Source of the DNA: CAIWHR01 sp963726765
GTDB lineage: Bacteria; Pseudomonadota; Gammaproteobacteria; Burkholderiales; Casimicrobiaceae
DNA: 64,000 nucleotides
Direction: 5' to 3'
Assembly (NCBI GenBank): GCA_963726765.1
Contig: CAVSDH010000011.1
Coordinates: 434,001 to 498,000, forward strand
The first letter of the stretch is position 1, and every line of letters starts with the position of its first letter. Below are positions 16,008 to 24,630 of this stretch, piece after piece. A program made the translations under genes and the position numbers. The notes beneath the pieces were generated by a model that made no database searches, had not been told where the DNA came from, and was given only the letters and a program-made list of their open reading frames with translations.

Positions 16008-16739
16008 ATGCAGATCATCCCCGCGATCGACATCAAGGACAGCCACTGCGTGCGCTTGAAACAGGGCGAGATGCACTCGGCGACCGTCTTCTCCGAGGAT
16101 CCCGCCGCGATGGCGCAGCACTGGCTCGAGCAGGGGGCGAAGCGGCTGCACATCGTCGACCTCAACGGTGCCGTAGCCGGCGTGCCGAAGAACGAACTCG
16201 CGATCCGCGAGATCGTGAGCGTCATCGGCGAGGAGATCCCGGTCCAGCTGGGCGGGGGCATCCGCGACCTCGACACGATCGAGCGCTACCTCGATGACGG
16301 CATCACGTACGTGATCATCGGCACGGCCGCGGTGAAGAATCCCGGTTTTCTCCACGATGCCTGCTATGCGTTCCCCGGACACATCATCGTCGGCCTCGAT
16401 GCGCGCGACGGCAAGGTCGCGACCGACGGCTGGTCGAAGATGACCGGCCATGACGTGATCGACCTCGCGAAGAAATTCGAGGATTACGGCGTCGAGGCGG
16501 TGATCTATACGGACATCGGGCGCGACGGCATGCTGACCGGCGTCAACGTCGAGGCGACGGTCCGGCTCGCGCGCGAGCTCAAGATTCCCGTGATCGCGTC
16601 GGGCGGAATTGCGTCGATCGCCGACATCGAGCAGCTGCTGGCCTACGAAAAGGAAGGCATCATCGGCGCCATCGCAGGACGAGCGCTGTATGAGGGCAGG
16701 CTCGATTTCAAGGCGGCACTGAAGGCGGCGAAGGGCTGA
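16008..16739 (+). CDS. hisA: HisA, ProFAR isomerase
   Basis: The 243-residue TIM-barrel isomerase converts ProFAR to PRFAR. The N-terminal active-site Asp lies in IIPAIDIKD, HIVDLNGA follows, and the second catalytic Asp is in VIYTDIGRDGMLTG. The phosphate sites are GGGIR and ASGGIAS. The ATG at 16008 is chosen because the conserved MQIIPAIDI start is there. The frame is open upstream to 15945 without conservation. It sits between hisH and hisF as in the canonical order. Confidence 0.97.
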   Translation: MQIIPAIDIKDSHCVRLKQGEMHSATVFSEDPAAMAQHWLEQGAKRLHIVDLNGAVAGVPKNELAIREIVSVIGEEIPVQLGGGIRDLDTIERYLDDGITYVIIGTAAVKNPGFLHDACYAFPGHIIVGLDARDGKVATDGWSKMTGHDVIDLAKKFEDYGVEAVIYTDIGRDGMLTGVNVEATVRLARELKIPVIASGGIASIADIEQLLAYEKEGIIGAIAGRALYEGRLDFKAALKAAKG

Positions 16740-16810
16740 CGCGTCGACATCGGCGGCAGCGCCCGATGGGGGGTGCGGGTCGCCGCGGCCCGCTTGCGCG
16801 ATAATGCGGA

Positions 16811-17572
16811 ATGGGCCTCGCCAAGCGCATCATTCCGTGCCTCGATGTCGCCGCGGGTCGTGTCGTCAAGGGCGTCAACTTCGTGAACCTGCGCGATGCG
16901 GGTGACCCGGTCGAAGTCGCGCGCCGCTACGACGAGCAGGGCGCCGACGAGCTCGCGTTTCTCGACATCCGCGCGAGCATCGAAACGCGCGGCCTGCTCT
17001 ACGGCATGATCGAGGCCGTCGCGGACCAGGTCTTCATTCCGCTGACGGTCGGCGGCGGCGTCAATTCGGTCGACGACATCCGCGCGCTCCTCAATGCCGG
17101 CGCAGACAAGGTCAGCATCAATACCGCGGCCGTGCGCAATCCCGGACTCATCGAGGACGCGGCGGGGCATTTCGGCTCGCAATGCGTGGTTGCGGCCATC
17201 GACGCCAAGCAATCGGCGCCCGAAGCCTGGGAGGTCTACACCCACGGCGGACGCACTCCCACCGGCATGGACGCGGTGGACTGGGCGCGCGAGGTCGTTG
17301 GGCGGGGCGCGGGCGAAATCCTGCTGACCAGCATGGACCGCGACGGCGCGCGCACCGGGTTCGATCTCGCGCTGACGCGAGGCGTGGTCGAGGCGGTCGA
17401 CGTGCCGGTGATCGCGTCGGGCGGCGTGGGCTCGCTTGCGGACCTCGTCGCCGGGATTCTCGAGGGCGGCGCCGACGCCGTGCTCGCGGCGTCGATCTTT
17501 CATTACGGCGAGTTCACGATTGCGCAGGCGAAGGCCGCGATGACGGCTGCGGGAATAGAATGCAGGGTGTAG
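16811..17572 (+). CDS. hisF: HisF, cyclase subunit of imidazole glycerol-phosphate synthase
   Basis: The 253-residue TIM barrel synthesises IGP and AICAR from PRFAR and ammonia delivered by HisH. Catalytic Asp residues lie in IIPCLDVAAGRVVKG (Asp11) and LLTSMDRDGARTGFD (about Asp130s-170s region). The phosphate loops are TVGGGVNS and ASGGVGS. The sequence is intact even though its partner hisH is frame-broken in this assembly. The C terminus overlaps the longest possible hisI frame. Confidence 0.97.
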   Translation: MGLAKRIIPCLDVAAGRVVKGVNFVNLRDAGDPVEVARRYDEQGADELAFLDIRASIETRGLLYGMIEAVADQVFIPLTVGGGVNSVDDIRALLNAGADKVSINTAAVRNPGLIEDAAGHFGSQCVVAAIDAKQSAPEAWEVYTHGGRTPTGMDAVDWAREVVGRGAGEILLTSMDRDGARTGFDLALTRGVVEAVDVPVIASGGVGSLADLVAGILEGGADAVLAASIFHYGEFTIAQAKAAMTAAGIECRV

Positions 17573-17601
17573 CGCCGTTCGCGGCCGCGGAGGCTTTCGA
17601 C

Positions 17602-17991
17602 GTGAGTGACTGGCTCGATGCGGTGAAGTGGCAAGCCGACGGCCTCGTGCCGGCGATCGCGCAGGACGCGGTCAGCGGCAAGGTGCTGACCCTCGCATGG
17701 ATGAATCGCGAGGCGCTCGCCCGAACCGTGCAGACGGACGAAGTGCATTACTGGTCCCGCTCGCGGCGTGCGCTGTGGCGCAAAGGTGAGCAATCCGGGC
17801 ACGTGCAGCGCGTGCGCGAGATCCGCCTCGATTGCGACAACGACGCGGTCCTCGTCGTCGTCGAGCAGGCGGGGGGCATCGCGTGCCACACGGGCCGCGA
17901 ATCCTGCTTCTTCCAGCGCCTGGAAGACGGTCGATGGGCGGCCGTGGAGCCGGTGCTCAAGGAACCGGACGCGATCTATGGACCCCGTTGA
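17602..17991 (+). CDS. hisI: HisI, phosphoribosyl-AMP cyclohydrolase
   Basis: The 129-residue monofunctional HisI opens the adenine ring of PR-AMP. Metal ligands lie in VREIRLDCDNDAVLV (Asp-x-Cys-x-Asp) and the zinc cysteines in GGIACHTGRESCFF. The GTG at 17602 follows a GGAG site and matches the usual start (M-x-WLDxVKW). An ATG at 17560, inside hisF, would add 14 residues. The downstream hisE is a separate gene rather than a fusion, and they overlap by four bases. Confidence 0.94.
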   Translation: MSDWLDAVKWQADGLVPAIAQDAVSGKVLTLAWMNREALARTVQTDEVHYWSRSRRALWRKGEQSGHVQRVREIRLDCDNDAVLVVVEQAGGIACHTGRESCFFQRLEDGRWAAVEPVLKEPDAIYGPR

Positions 17992-18323
17992 CGGCAACTG
18001 CGGTCGCGCCCGATGTTCTCGATCGCATCGCGGCGACGATTGCGGCACGTCGCGGCGCGGATGCTTCCGCGTCCTACGTCGCCGCGCTCTTCGCAAAGGG
18101 CGAGGATGCGATCCTCAAGAAGATCGGCGAGGAGGCCACGGAGACGGTCATGGCGGCGAAGGACGGTGATAAACTGCGCATCACCGCGGAGGTGGCGGAC
18201 CTCTGGTTCCACTGCCTCGTGCTGCTCGCCTGCCACGGACTCGGCCCGGAGGATGTCCGCGCGGAGCTCGCGCGGCGCGAAGGCACGTCGGGCGTCGCCG
18301 AGAAATCCGGGCGAGAGCCCTGA
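17988..18323 (+). CDS. hisE: HisE, phosphoribosyl-ATP pyrophosphatase
   Basis: The 111-residue MazG-like HisE hydrolyses PR-ATP to PR-AMP. The metal-binding helix motif KKIGEEATETVMAAK and the second helix EVADLWFHCLVLLA are complete. The TTG at 17988 overlaps the hisI stop as TTGA. No ATG or GTG lies between there and the conserved VLDRIAATIAARRG, so the rare start is favoured. This is the last gene of the his set. Confidence 0.92.
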   Translation: MTATAVAPDVLDRIAATIAARRGADASASYVAALFAKGEDAILKKIGEEATETVMAAKDGDKLRITAEVADLWFHCLVLLACHGLGPEDVRAELARREGTSGVAEKSGREP

Positions 18324-18358
18324 AGCGCGGCGTCGCGCAAAAGGCGGAGACGGAAACG

Positions 18359-18715
18359 ATGCAGGACTGCATCTTCTGCAGGATCGTGCGGGGAGAGATC
18401 CCCTCGAAAAAAATCTACGAGGACGACGAAGTGATCGCGTTCCACGACATCCATCCTCAGGCGCCCGTGCATTTCATGCTGGTGCCCAAGCGGCACGTCG
18501 CATCGCTCGCGGACGCCACGGCAGACGACGCGCCGGTACTCGGCCGGATGCTGGCGCTTGCCGGCCGCCTTGCGCGCGAGCAGGGCTCGCCGGACGGATT
18601 CCGGACGATCATCAACACCGGCCGCATCGGCCGGCAGGACGTGATGCATGTTCACATCCACATCATCGGCGGCCCGGACCCGCTCGGGTCGATGTTGCCG
18701 CGCGGCGTACACTGA
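18359..18715 (+). CDS. hinT: HIT-family nucleotide hydrolase (HinT-like)
   Basis: A 118-residue HinT-type protein with the zinc-like start CIFCRIVRGEIP, the conserved F-D-I-P-like FHDIHPQAPVHFMLVPKRH segment, and the histidine triad HVHIHII near residues 97-103. HinT hydrolyses purine nucleoside phosphoramidates. It follows hisE by 35 bases and precedes tatA, a placement common in betaproteobacteria. It may still be on the his transcript. Confidence 0.93.
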   Translation: MQDCIFCRIVRGEIPSKKIYEDDEVIAFHDIHPQAPVHFMLVPKRHVASLADATADDAPVLGRMLALAGRLAREQGSPDGFRTIINTGRIGRQDVMHVHIHIIGGPDPLGSMLPRGVH

Positions 18716-18751
18716 CGCCGGCGGTTCGGAAGACGAATCCAGGAGAGCACC

Positions 18752-18982
18752 ATGGGCGGATTGAGCATCTGGCATTGGCTGATCGTGTTGCTGGTCGTCG
18801 TGCTGATCTTCGGCACCAAGAAGCTGCGCAACATCGGGCAGGACCTGGGTGGGGCGGTCAAGGGCTTCAAGGAAGGCGTGAAGGGCGCCGAGAGCGAAGC
18901 CGATTCCGCCAAGGCTGCCTCGGCGCAGCAGATCGCGGGCACGACGATCGATGCCGAAGTGAAGAAGGAGAAGACGCCGTAA
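18752..18982 (+). CDS. tatA: TatA, twin-arginine translocase pore subunit
   Basis: A 76-residue TatA. It has an N-terminal membrane helix (SIWHWLIVLLVVVLIFG), the FGTKKLRNIGQDLGGAVKGF hinge and amphipathic helix (here FGTKKL), and a charged tail ending KKEKTP. It oligomerises to pass folded proteins across the inner membrane. CAGGAGAG gives a good ribosome site before the ATG. It forms the tatABC operon with the next two genes. Confidence 0.96.
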   Translation: MGGLSIWHWLIVLLVVVLIFGTKKLRNIGQDLGGAVKGFKEGVKGAESEADSAKAASAQQIAGTTIDAEVKKEKTP

Positions 18983-19063
18983 TTCGTTGCGCGGCGGGCG
19001 TGATGTGCGGTTTCGGCGCCTCGGTTCGTATGCCAATCGCCCTGCGCCAGGCGTCCAACCTCG

Positions 19064-19498
19064 ATGTTTGACATCGGCTTTTCGGAGATCGTCGTCATCG
19101 CCGTCGTGGCGCTGATCGTCATCGGACCCGAACGGCTGCCCAAAACGGCGCGCACGCTGGGGCATCTCTTCGGCCGCCTGCAGCGCTACGTCGCGGATGT
19201 GAAGGCCGACATCAACCGCGAAATGCAGCTGGAGGAGCTGAAGAAACTGCAGCAGGAAGTGCGCACGGCGGCGACCGAAATCGAATCGTCCGTCAGCGGC
19301 GCGGCGCGCGACGTCGAAACGGGTGTTCGTCACGTCGAGTCGGAACTCAACGCGGCGGCGTCGGTGCCCGCGGATACTCCAGCCGGCAACGGCGGCGCCA
19401 ACCCCGACCTGCACACGCCCGCGGGGACGGAGCAGCCGCCCGGCACGGGCGGCGAAACCCCACACCAGGCCTCGCTGCCGGGCCTCGACCGCGGCTGA
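19064..19498 (+). CDS. tatB: TatB, twin-arginine translocase receptor subunit
   Basis: A 144-residue TatB. The conserved start MFDIGFSEIVVIAVVALIVIG and PERLPKTARTLG are followed by a long amphipathic helix (ADVKADINREMQLEELKKL) and a low-complexity Pro/Gly-rich tail. TatB works with TatC to recognise twin-arginine signals. About 80 bases separate it from tatA. The spacing is longer than usual but has no gene. Confidence 0.96.
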   Translation: MFDIGFSEIVVIAVVALIVIGPERLPKTARTLGHLFGRLQRYVADVKADINREMQLEELKKLQQEVRTAATEIESSVSGAARDVETGVRHVESELNAAASVPADTPAGNGGANPDLHTPAGTEQPPGTGGETPHQASLPGLDRG

Positions 19499-19522
19499 CC
19501 CCCTCAATCGCCGGCTGCTTCG

Positions 19523-20296
19523 ATGACCGATGCTTCCCCGCCGCCCGAGGGTGTGCAGGAAACCTTCATTTCGCACCTGATCGAACTGCGCAGCCGGCTG
19601 CTGCGCTCGATCGTCGCCGTCGTCGTCGTGCTGATCTGCCTCTTTCCGTGGGCGAAGGAAATCTACGCGACGCTCGCCGCGCCGCTCCTGCGCGTTCTGC
19701 CCGCGGGCGCGACGATGATCGCGACCGACGTCACCGGCACGTTCCTCGTCCCGCTCAAGGTGACGCTGATGGCGGCGTTCCTCGTCGCGCTGCCCTATGT
19801 GCTGTGGCAGATGTGGGCGTTCGTCGCCCCCGGCCTCTACCAGCACGAACGCAGGCTTGCGCTTCCCGTCATCGTGTCGAGCTTCGCATTCTTTCTGATC
19901 GGCATGGCGTTCGCGTATTTCGCCGTGTTCCCCGTGGCTTTCGGCTTCTTCGCGGCTTACGCGCCGACCGGCGTCACGATGATGACCGACATCGACAAGT
20001 ACCTCTCGTTCGTGCTGACGATGTTCATCGCGTTCGGCATCACATTCGAGACGCCGGTGGTCGTCATCGTGCTCGTGCGCTTTCGCGTCGTCACGCTGGC
20101 GAAGCTGCGCAGCATCCGGCCCTACGTCGTGGTCGGCGCATTCATCGTCGGCGCCGTGTTCACGCCGCCCGACGTCGTGTCGCAGCTGATGCTTGCAGTT
20201 CCGCTTTGCCTGCTCTTCGAGCTCGGGCTGCTGCTCGCCCGATTCGTCGAACCGCGGGGCGAGGAACGCGCGGCCGACGAAGCGGCTGCGCAGTAA
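19523..20296 (+). CDS. tatC: TatC, twin-arginine translocase core subunit
   Basis: A 257-residue TatC with six membrane helices. Family motifs are SHLIELRSRLLRSI near residue 18, the periplasmic-facing LWQMWAFVAPGLY with ERR following, and FGITFETPVVV. TatC binds the signal peptide first. The nearest downstream exported client is the Rieske protein PetA (21698), which carries a KRRF twin-arginine signal. It ends tail-to-tail against htrA with no spacer. Confidence 0.97.
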   Translation: MTDASPPPEGVQETFISHLIELRSRLLRSIVAVVVVLICLFPWAKEIYATLAAPLLRVLPAGATMIATDVTGTFLVPLKVTLMAAFLVALPYVLWQMWAFVAPGLYQHERRLALPVIVSSFAFFLIGMAFAYFAVFPVAFGFFAAYAPTGVTMMTDIDKYLSFVLTMFIAFGITFETPVVVIVLVRFRVVTLAKLRSIRPYVVVGAFIVGAVFTPPDVVSQLMLAVPLCLLFELGLLLARFVEPRGEERAADEAAAQ

Positions 20297-21422
20297 CTAC
20301 TGGATCTTTGGACGCTTGCCGACGGTCACGTCGACGTCCTGCGTTGCCCGGTCGCGCCAGACCTTGACCTTGACCACGTTGCCGGGCGGCAGCTCGGCGA
20401 TGCGCGCGAGCAGCGCCGGCGTGTCGCGGGTGGCCTTGCCGTCGATTTCGACGACGACGTCGCGGACCCGAATGCCCGCGCGGTCCGCCGGTCCTCCGCG
20501 CACGAGGCCGCGGATCGCCACGCCGCCCTCCAGCGATATCGAACGCGCGACCTCCAGACGGCAGGTCCTGGGGCTCGATGCCCAGCCAGCCGCGCGTGAC
20601 TTCGCCGTCGCGGATGATCTGCTCCAGCACGTTGCGTGCGATCGACACGGGAATCGCGAAGCCGATGCCGACGGAACCTCCGCCCGACGGCGAGTAGATC
20701 GTGCTGTTGATTCCGATCAGATTGCCCGCGGCGTCGACGAGCGCGCCGCCGGAGTTGCCGGGATTGATCGCGGCGTCGGTCTGGATGAAGTCCTCGAATC
20801 GATTGACGCCGAGGTGGTTGCGCCCCAGGGCGCTCACGATCCCTGCGGTGACTGTGTTGCCGATGCCGAACGGATTGCCGATCGCGAGCACCGAATCGCC
20901 GACCTGCACGCGCTCGATCGCGCCGAACGTGATTGCCGGCAGGTCGTCCGCATCGGCCTTCAGCACGGCGATGTCGGATTCGGGGTCGGTGCCGCGGACG
21001 TGTGCCGCGATCCGCCGGCCGTCGTTCAGCACGAGCTGGATGTCGTCGGCGCCTTCGATCACGTGGTTGTTCGTGAGCACGAAGCCTTCCGGCGCGACGA
21101 TCACGCCGGATCCCAGGCTCGTGACGCGCTGGCGCGGAAAATACCGGCGAAGCAGCGGGTCGTCGGCCAGCGGTCCGCGCTGCGGCATTTCCTTGCTGGT
21201 GTAAATATTGACGACGGCGGGCATCGCCTTCCTCGCGGCATCCGCGCGGCTGGTCACCGCAGGGGCCGTGACAGGCGTCGATGTCTCCTGGCGCAGCACG
21301 ACGCCGACGTCGCGAACGGCAGTGCGGCTCAACAGATCCGGCCGCAGCGTCGCCACGACGAACAGCGCGGCGAGGCACAGTGTGCATGCCTGCGCGAAGA
21401 GCAGCCAAAGCTTGCGCAACAC
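20297..21422 (-). pseudogene. HtrA/DegP-family periplasmic serine protease, with one +1 frameshift
   Basis: A membrane-anchored HtrA (DegS/MucD-like). It has an N-terminal anchor (LWLLFAQACTLCLAALFVV), a trypsin-like domain with His in LTNNHVIEG, Asp in ESDIAVLK and Ser in NPGNSGGAL, then one PDZ domain. The frame breaks in the linker around 20555-20570. The upstream frame ends EPQDLPSGG and the next reads ARSISLEGGVAIRGLV into the PDZ (20297-20521). The span is 3n+1, and removing one base of the GGAGG stretch restores about 374 residues. The start is GTG at 21422, just downstream of a TATAAT box. Protease and PDZ are both intact, so a sequencing insertion is likely. Confidence 0.88.
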
Positions 21423-21455
21423 GATCGATCCGTCCCCTTGTGCGATTTCGGGACG

Positions 21456-21461
21456 ATTATA
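21456..21461 (-). promoter_or_regulatory. -10 box of the htrA promoter
   Basis: On the minus strand TATAAT reads toward htrA, 34 bases before its GTG start. A clear -35 is not seen (GTACCG-like at the expected distance), so activation by an envelope-stress factor is possible but not shown. Confidence 0.55.
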
Positions 21462-21598
21462 GACACTTGCTGCGCTGCGGTACCTTCCGGTCCGTTCGAG
21501 GCCCTCCGCCGTGTGAGGCGACGCGCCGTTTCCGACCGCGATGTCGACTCCAACCGGCTGATTCGGATCGGATTTCCGCTGTCTTTCGGTCGTCGGGC

Positions 21599-21628
21599 TT
21601 CCGGCGCGACGGGCAAATCCTTTATAAT
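21599..21628 (+). promoter_or_regulatory. Promoter of petABC
   Basis: A consensus TATAAT (21623-21628) with TTCCGG 18 bases upstream as a -35 candidate. It lies 70 bases before petA and runs divergently from the htrA promoter. Confidence 0.6.
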
Positions 21629-21697
21629 CGACAGGTTTGGGATGCGGCGCGCTTTGGCGCAGCGCGCGCCGGCATCGGCAATCGGGGACGGGTCGAC

Positions 21698-22297
21698 ATG
21701 GCGGACGGGAATGTAGACAAGGGGAAGCGCCGCTTCCTCGTCGGCGCGACGAGCGTCGTTGGCGGCATCGGCGGCGTGGCGGTTGCGACACCGTTCGTGC
21801 TTTCGATGTTCCCGAGCGAGCGAGCGCGCGCCGCGGGGGCGCCGGTCGAGCAGGACATCGCCAAGATGGAGCCGGGCCAGCAGATCACGCTGGAGTGGCG
21901 CGGTCGCGTCGTGTGGGTCGTCAACCGCACCCAGGCGATGCTGGACTCGCTGCCGAAGCTCGACGCGCGCCTCGCCGATCCCCACTCCGACGCACTCCAG
22001 CAACCTGCGTACTGCAGGAATGAACACCGTTCGATCAAGCCCGAGTACCTCGTCGCCGTCGGGATCTGCACGCACCTCGGCTGCTCGCCGACCTATCGTC
22101 CCGAGGTAGCGCCCGCCGATCTCGGCCCGGATTGGCTGGGGGGCTTCTTCTGCCCGTGCCACCAGTCGAAGTTCGACCTCGCCGGGCGCGTGTTCCGGGG
22201 CGTTCCGGCGCCGACCAACCTCGTGATTCCGCCGCACAAGTTCCTCACGCCGACCAGGATCCTCGTCGGTGTGGGCGAAGACGGCAAGTCGGCCTAG
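21698..22297 (+). CDS. petA: PetA, Rieske iron-sulfur subunit of cytochrome bc1
   Basis: A 199-residue Rieske protein. The N terminus has a twin-arginine signal-anchor (KGKRRFLVGATSVVGGIGG), so export should use the Tat machinery encoded 1.5 kb upstream. The 2Fe-2S cluster ligands are in CTHLGCSP and CPCHQSKFD. The protein passes electrons from quinol to cytochrome c1. The ATG at 21698 is set by the signal. Intact, first gene of petABC. Confidence 0.97.
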   Translation: MADGNVDKGKRRFLVGATSVVGGIGGVAVATPFVLSMFPSERARAAGAPVEQDIAKMEPGQQITLEWRGRVVWVVNRTQAMLDSLPKLDARLADPHSDALQQPAYCRNEHRSIKPEYLVAVGICTHLGCSPTYRPEVAPADLGPDWLGGFFCPCHQSKFDLAGRVFRGVPAPTNLVIPPHKFLTPTRILVGVGEDGKSA

Positions 22298-22310
22298 GGA
22301 GCGCGCGATC

Positions 22311-23585
22311 ATGGAAAAGCTCCTCAACTGGATCGACGCGCGCTTCCCGCTGACCGCCCTCTGGGAATCCCAGTGGGGAAAGTACGTCGCGCCGAAGAAT
22401 TTCAACTTCTGGTATTACTTCGGATCGCTCGCGGCGCTGGTCCTGGTGATGCAGATCGTCACGGGCATCTTCCTCACGATGAGCTACAAGCCCGACGCGG
22501 CGAGAGCGTTCGAGTCGGTCGAGTACATCATGCGCGACGTGCCCTGGGGCTGGTTCATCCGCTACCTGCACTCGACCGGCGCGTCGCTGTTCTTCGTCGT
22601 CGTCTATCTCCACATGTTTCGCGGGCTGATGTACGGCAGCTACCGGAAGCCGCGCGAGCTCACGTGGATCTTCGGCTGCCTCATCTACCTCGTCCTCATG
22701 GGCGAGGCGTTCTTCGGCTACCTCCTCCCGTGGGGCCAGATGTCGTACTGGGGCGCGCAGGTCATCGTCAACCTGTTCTCGACGGTGCCGGTCATCGGGG
22801 AGGATCTCGGCATCTGGATCCGCGGCGACTACACGATTTCCGACATCACGCTCAACCGATTCTTCGCGTTCCACGTGATCGCCATGCCGCTGGTGCTGCT
22901 GGGGCTCGTCGCCGCGCACCTGATGGCGCTGCACGAGACCGGATCGAACAATCCGGACGGCGTCGAGATCAAGAAGCAACCGAAGGATCCCGCCACGGGT
23001 CTGCCGCAGGACGGGATCTATTCGCATCCTTACTACTCGGTGAAGGACATCGTCGGGGTCGTCGTGTTCCTGGCGGTCTTCTCGGTCATCGTGTTCTTCG
23101 TGCCGGACATGGGCGGCTACTTCCTCGAGGCGAACAATTTCCTGCCCGCGGATCCGCTGAAGACGCCCGAGCACATCGCGCCGGTGTGGTACTTCACGCC
23201 GTACTACGCGATGCTGCGCGCGGTGCCGTCGTTCCTGGGCAGTCAGTTCTGGGGCGTGATCGTGATGGGCATCGCCGTCCTGATCTTCTTCGCGCTGCCG
23301 TGGCTCGACCGCGGCGCCGTCAAGTCGATCCGTTACCGCGGGACGCTGTACAAGGCGTGGCTGGCCGCTTTTGTGGTGAGCTTCCTGATTCTGGGCTATC
23401 TCGGCGTCGTGCCGGTCACCGTGTGGGGCCAGTTTCCGGAAGCGTGGCCGCTGTTCGGCTCCGCCGATCGGGCGACCGTCGTCGCGCGCCTGCTGACGGT
23501 CGTCTACTTCCTCTTTTTCCTGCTGATGCCGTGGTATACGGCGATCGACAGGACGAAGCCCGTGCCGGAAAGGGTCACCGGATGA
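22311..23585 (+). CDS. petB: PetB, cytochrome b of the bc1 complex
   Basis: A 424-residue full-length cytochrome b. Haem-ligand histidines sit in helices B and D (YLHSTGASLFF, VVYLHMFRGL; FFAFHVIAMP, VAAHLMALH). The Qo-site PEWY equivalent is present as APVWYFTPYYAML (PVWY rather than PEWY). It carries quinol oxidation and reduction across the membrane. It starts 13 bases after petA, and its stop overlaps the petC start. The PVWY variant is notable, since the Glu of PEWY is normally a proton-exit residue. Several betaproteobacteria share such variants. Confidence 0.96.
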   Translation: MEKLLNWIDARFPLTALWESQWGKYVAPKNFNFWYYFGSLAALVLVMQIVTGIFLTMSYKPDAARAFESVEYIMRDVPWGWFIRYLHSTGASLFFVVVYLHMFRGLMYGSYRKPRELTWIFGCLIYLVLMGEAFFGYLLPWGQMSYWGAQVIVNLFSTVPVIGEDLGIWIRGDYTISDITLNRFFAFHVIAMPLVLLGLVAAHLMALHETGSNNPDGVEIKKQPKDPATGLPQDGIYSHPYYSVKDIVGVVVFLAVFSVIVFFVPDMGGYFLEANNFLPADPLKTPEHIAPVWYFTPYYAMLRAVPSFLGSQFWGVIVMGIAVLIFFALPWLDRGAVKSIRYRGTLYKAWLAAFVVSFLILGYLGVVPVTVWGQFPEAWPLFGSADRATVVARLLTVVYFLFFLLMPWYTAIDRTKPVPERVTG

Positions 23586-24388
23586 TGAACAGGACCGTGA
23601 CCCTTCTCCTTGCCGTGCTGTTCGCCGCCGCCGCGGGGCCGGCCGCGGCGTCCTCGGGCGCCGACGTGCGACTCGAGCCGGCACCGATCAACCGCCTCGA
23701 CGTTCCGTCGCTGCAGCGCGGCGCGCGCACGTTCGTCAACTACTGCCTCAACTGCCACAGCGCGAAATTCATGCGCTACAACCGGCTCACCGACCTCGGC
23801 CTCGACGAGGCGATGATCCGCGACAACCTGATGTTCGCGACCGACAAGATCGGCGAAACGATGACGATCGCGATGTCGCCCGCGGATGCCAAGGCGTGGT
23901 TCGGCTCGCCGCCACCCGACCTGTCTGTCATCGCGCGCGTGCGCGGCGCGGACTGGCTGTACAACTATTTCCTCGGCTTCTACCGGGACGACACCACGAC
24001 CAGCGGCTGGAACAACCTCGTGTTTCCCAACGCCGTCATGCCGCACGTGCTGTGGCGCTACTCGGGCACGAACCGGCTCGTCTCGACCGAATACGAGGAT
24101 CACGAGAAAGGTCAGGCCGCCGCAATCGCCGCCAAGAGCCTCGTGGTGCTCGCCCCGGCCAGGGATCACCGGTACGTCGTCGAGTCGCTGGCCCTCGAAA
24201 CGCCGGGCATGCTGTCGCCCGCCGAGTACAAGTCGATGGTCGCCGATCTCGTCAATTACCTCGATTACATGGGCGAGCCCGTGAAGAACCAGCGGATCAG
24301 CCTTGGCCTCATCGCGCTTCTGTATCTCGGCGTGCTGTTCGTCTTCGCTTACTGGCTCAAGCGCGAATACTGGAAGGACATCCACTGA
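23582..24388 (+). CDS. petC: PetC, cytochrome c1
   Basis: The 268-residue cytochrome c1. A Sec signal peptide ends around residue 24 (GPAAASSGA). The haem site is NYCLNCHSAKFMRYNR (CLNCH), the distal Met ligand is probably in the GMLSPAEYK or PNAVMPHVLW region, and a C-terminal membrane anchor (LGLIALLYLGVLFVFAYWLKREYWKDIH) holds it in the inner membrane. The tandem ATGATG start overlaps the petB stop. It completes the three-subunit bacterial bc1 complex. Confidence 0.96.
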   Translation: MMNRTVTLLLAVLFAAAAGPAAASSGADVRLEPAPINRLDVPSLQRGARTFVNYCLNCHSAKFMRYNRLTDLGLDEAMIRDNLMFATDKIGETMTIAMSPADAKAWFGSPPPDLSVIARVRGADWLYNYFLGFYRDDTTTSGWNNLVFPNAVMPHVLWRYSGTNRLVSTEYEDHEKGQAAAIAAKSLVVLAPARDHRYVVESLALETPGMLSPAEYKSMVADLVNYLDYMGEPVKNQRISLGLIALLYLGVLFVFAYWLKREYWKDIH

Positions 24389-24630
24389 TGCAAAGCTGCT
24401 GCGCGGACCATCGCGTTGTTGTGTCCTCGCTCGGCCATCCTGTACCTCGACGTACGATCTCGTGCCTCGCTGACGGGCCGCCTAGCATCCGGCCCCTCGC
24501 GACGCTTTGCATCACCCGGACCGACGTTCGAGCACGGCGACCTGAGACCCCTGGACATTCGCCCAACCAGCGAATCGTCAGCTGCCGCTTCCACCGAATT
24601 GACCCGTCGCTGCGCGAGGAGAACAAGACC

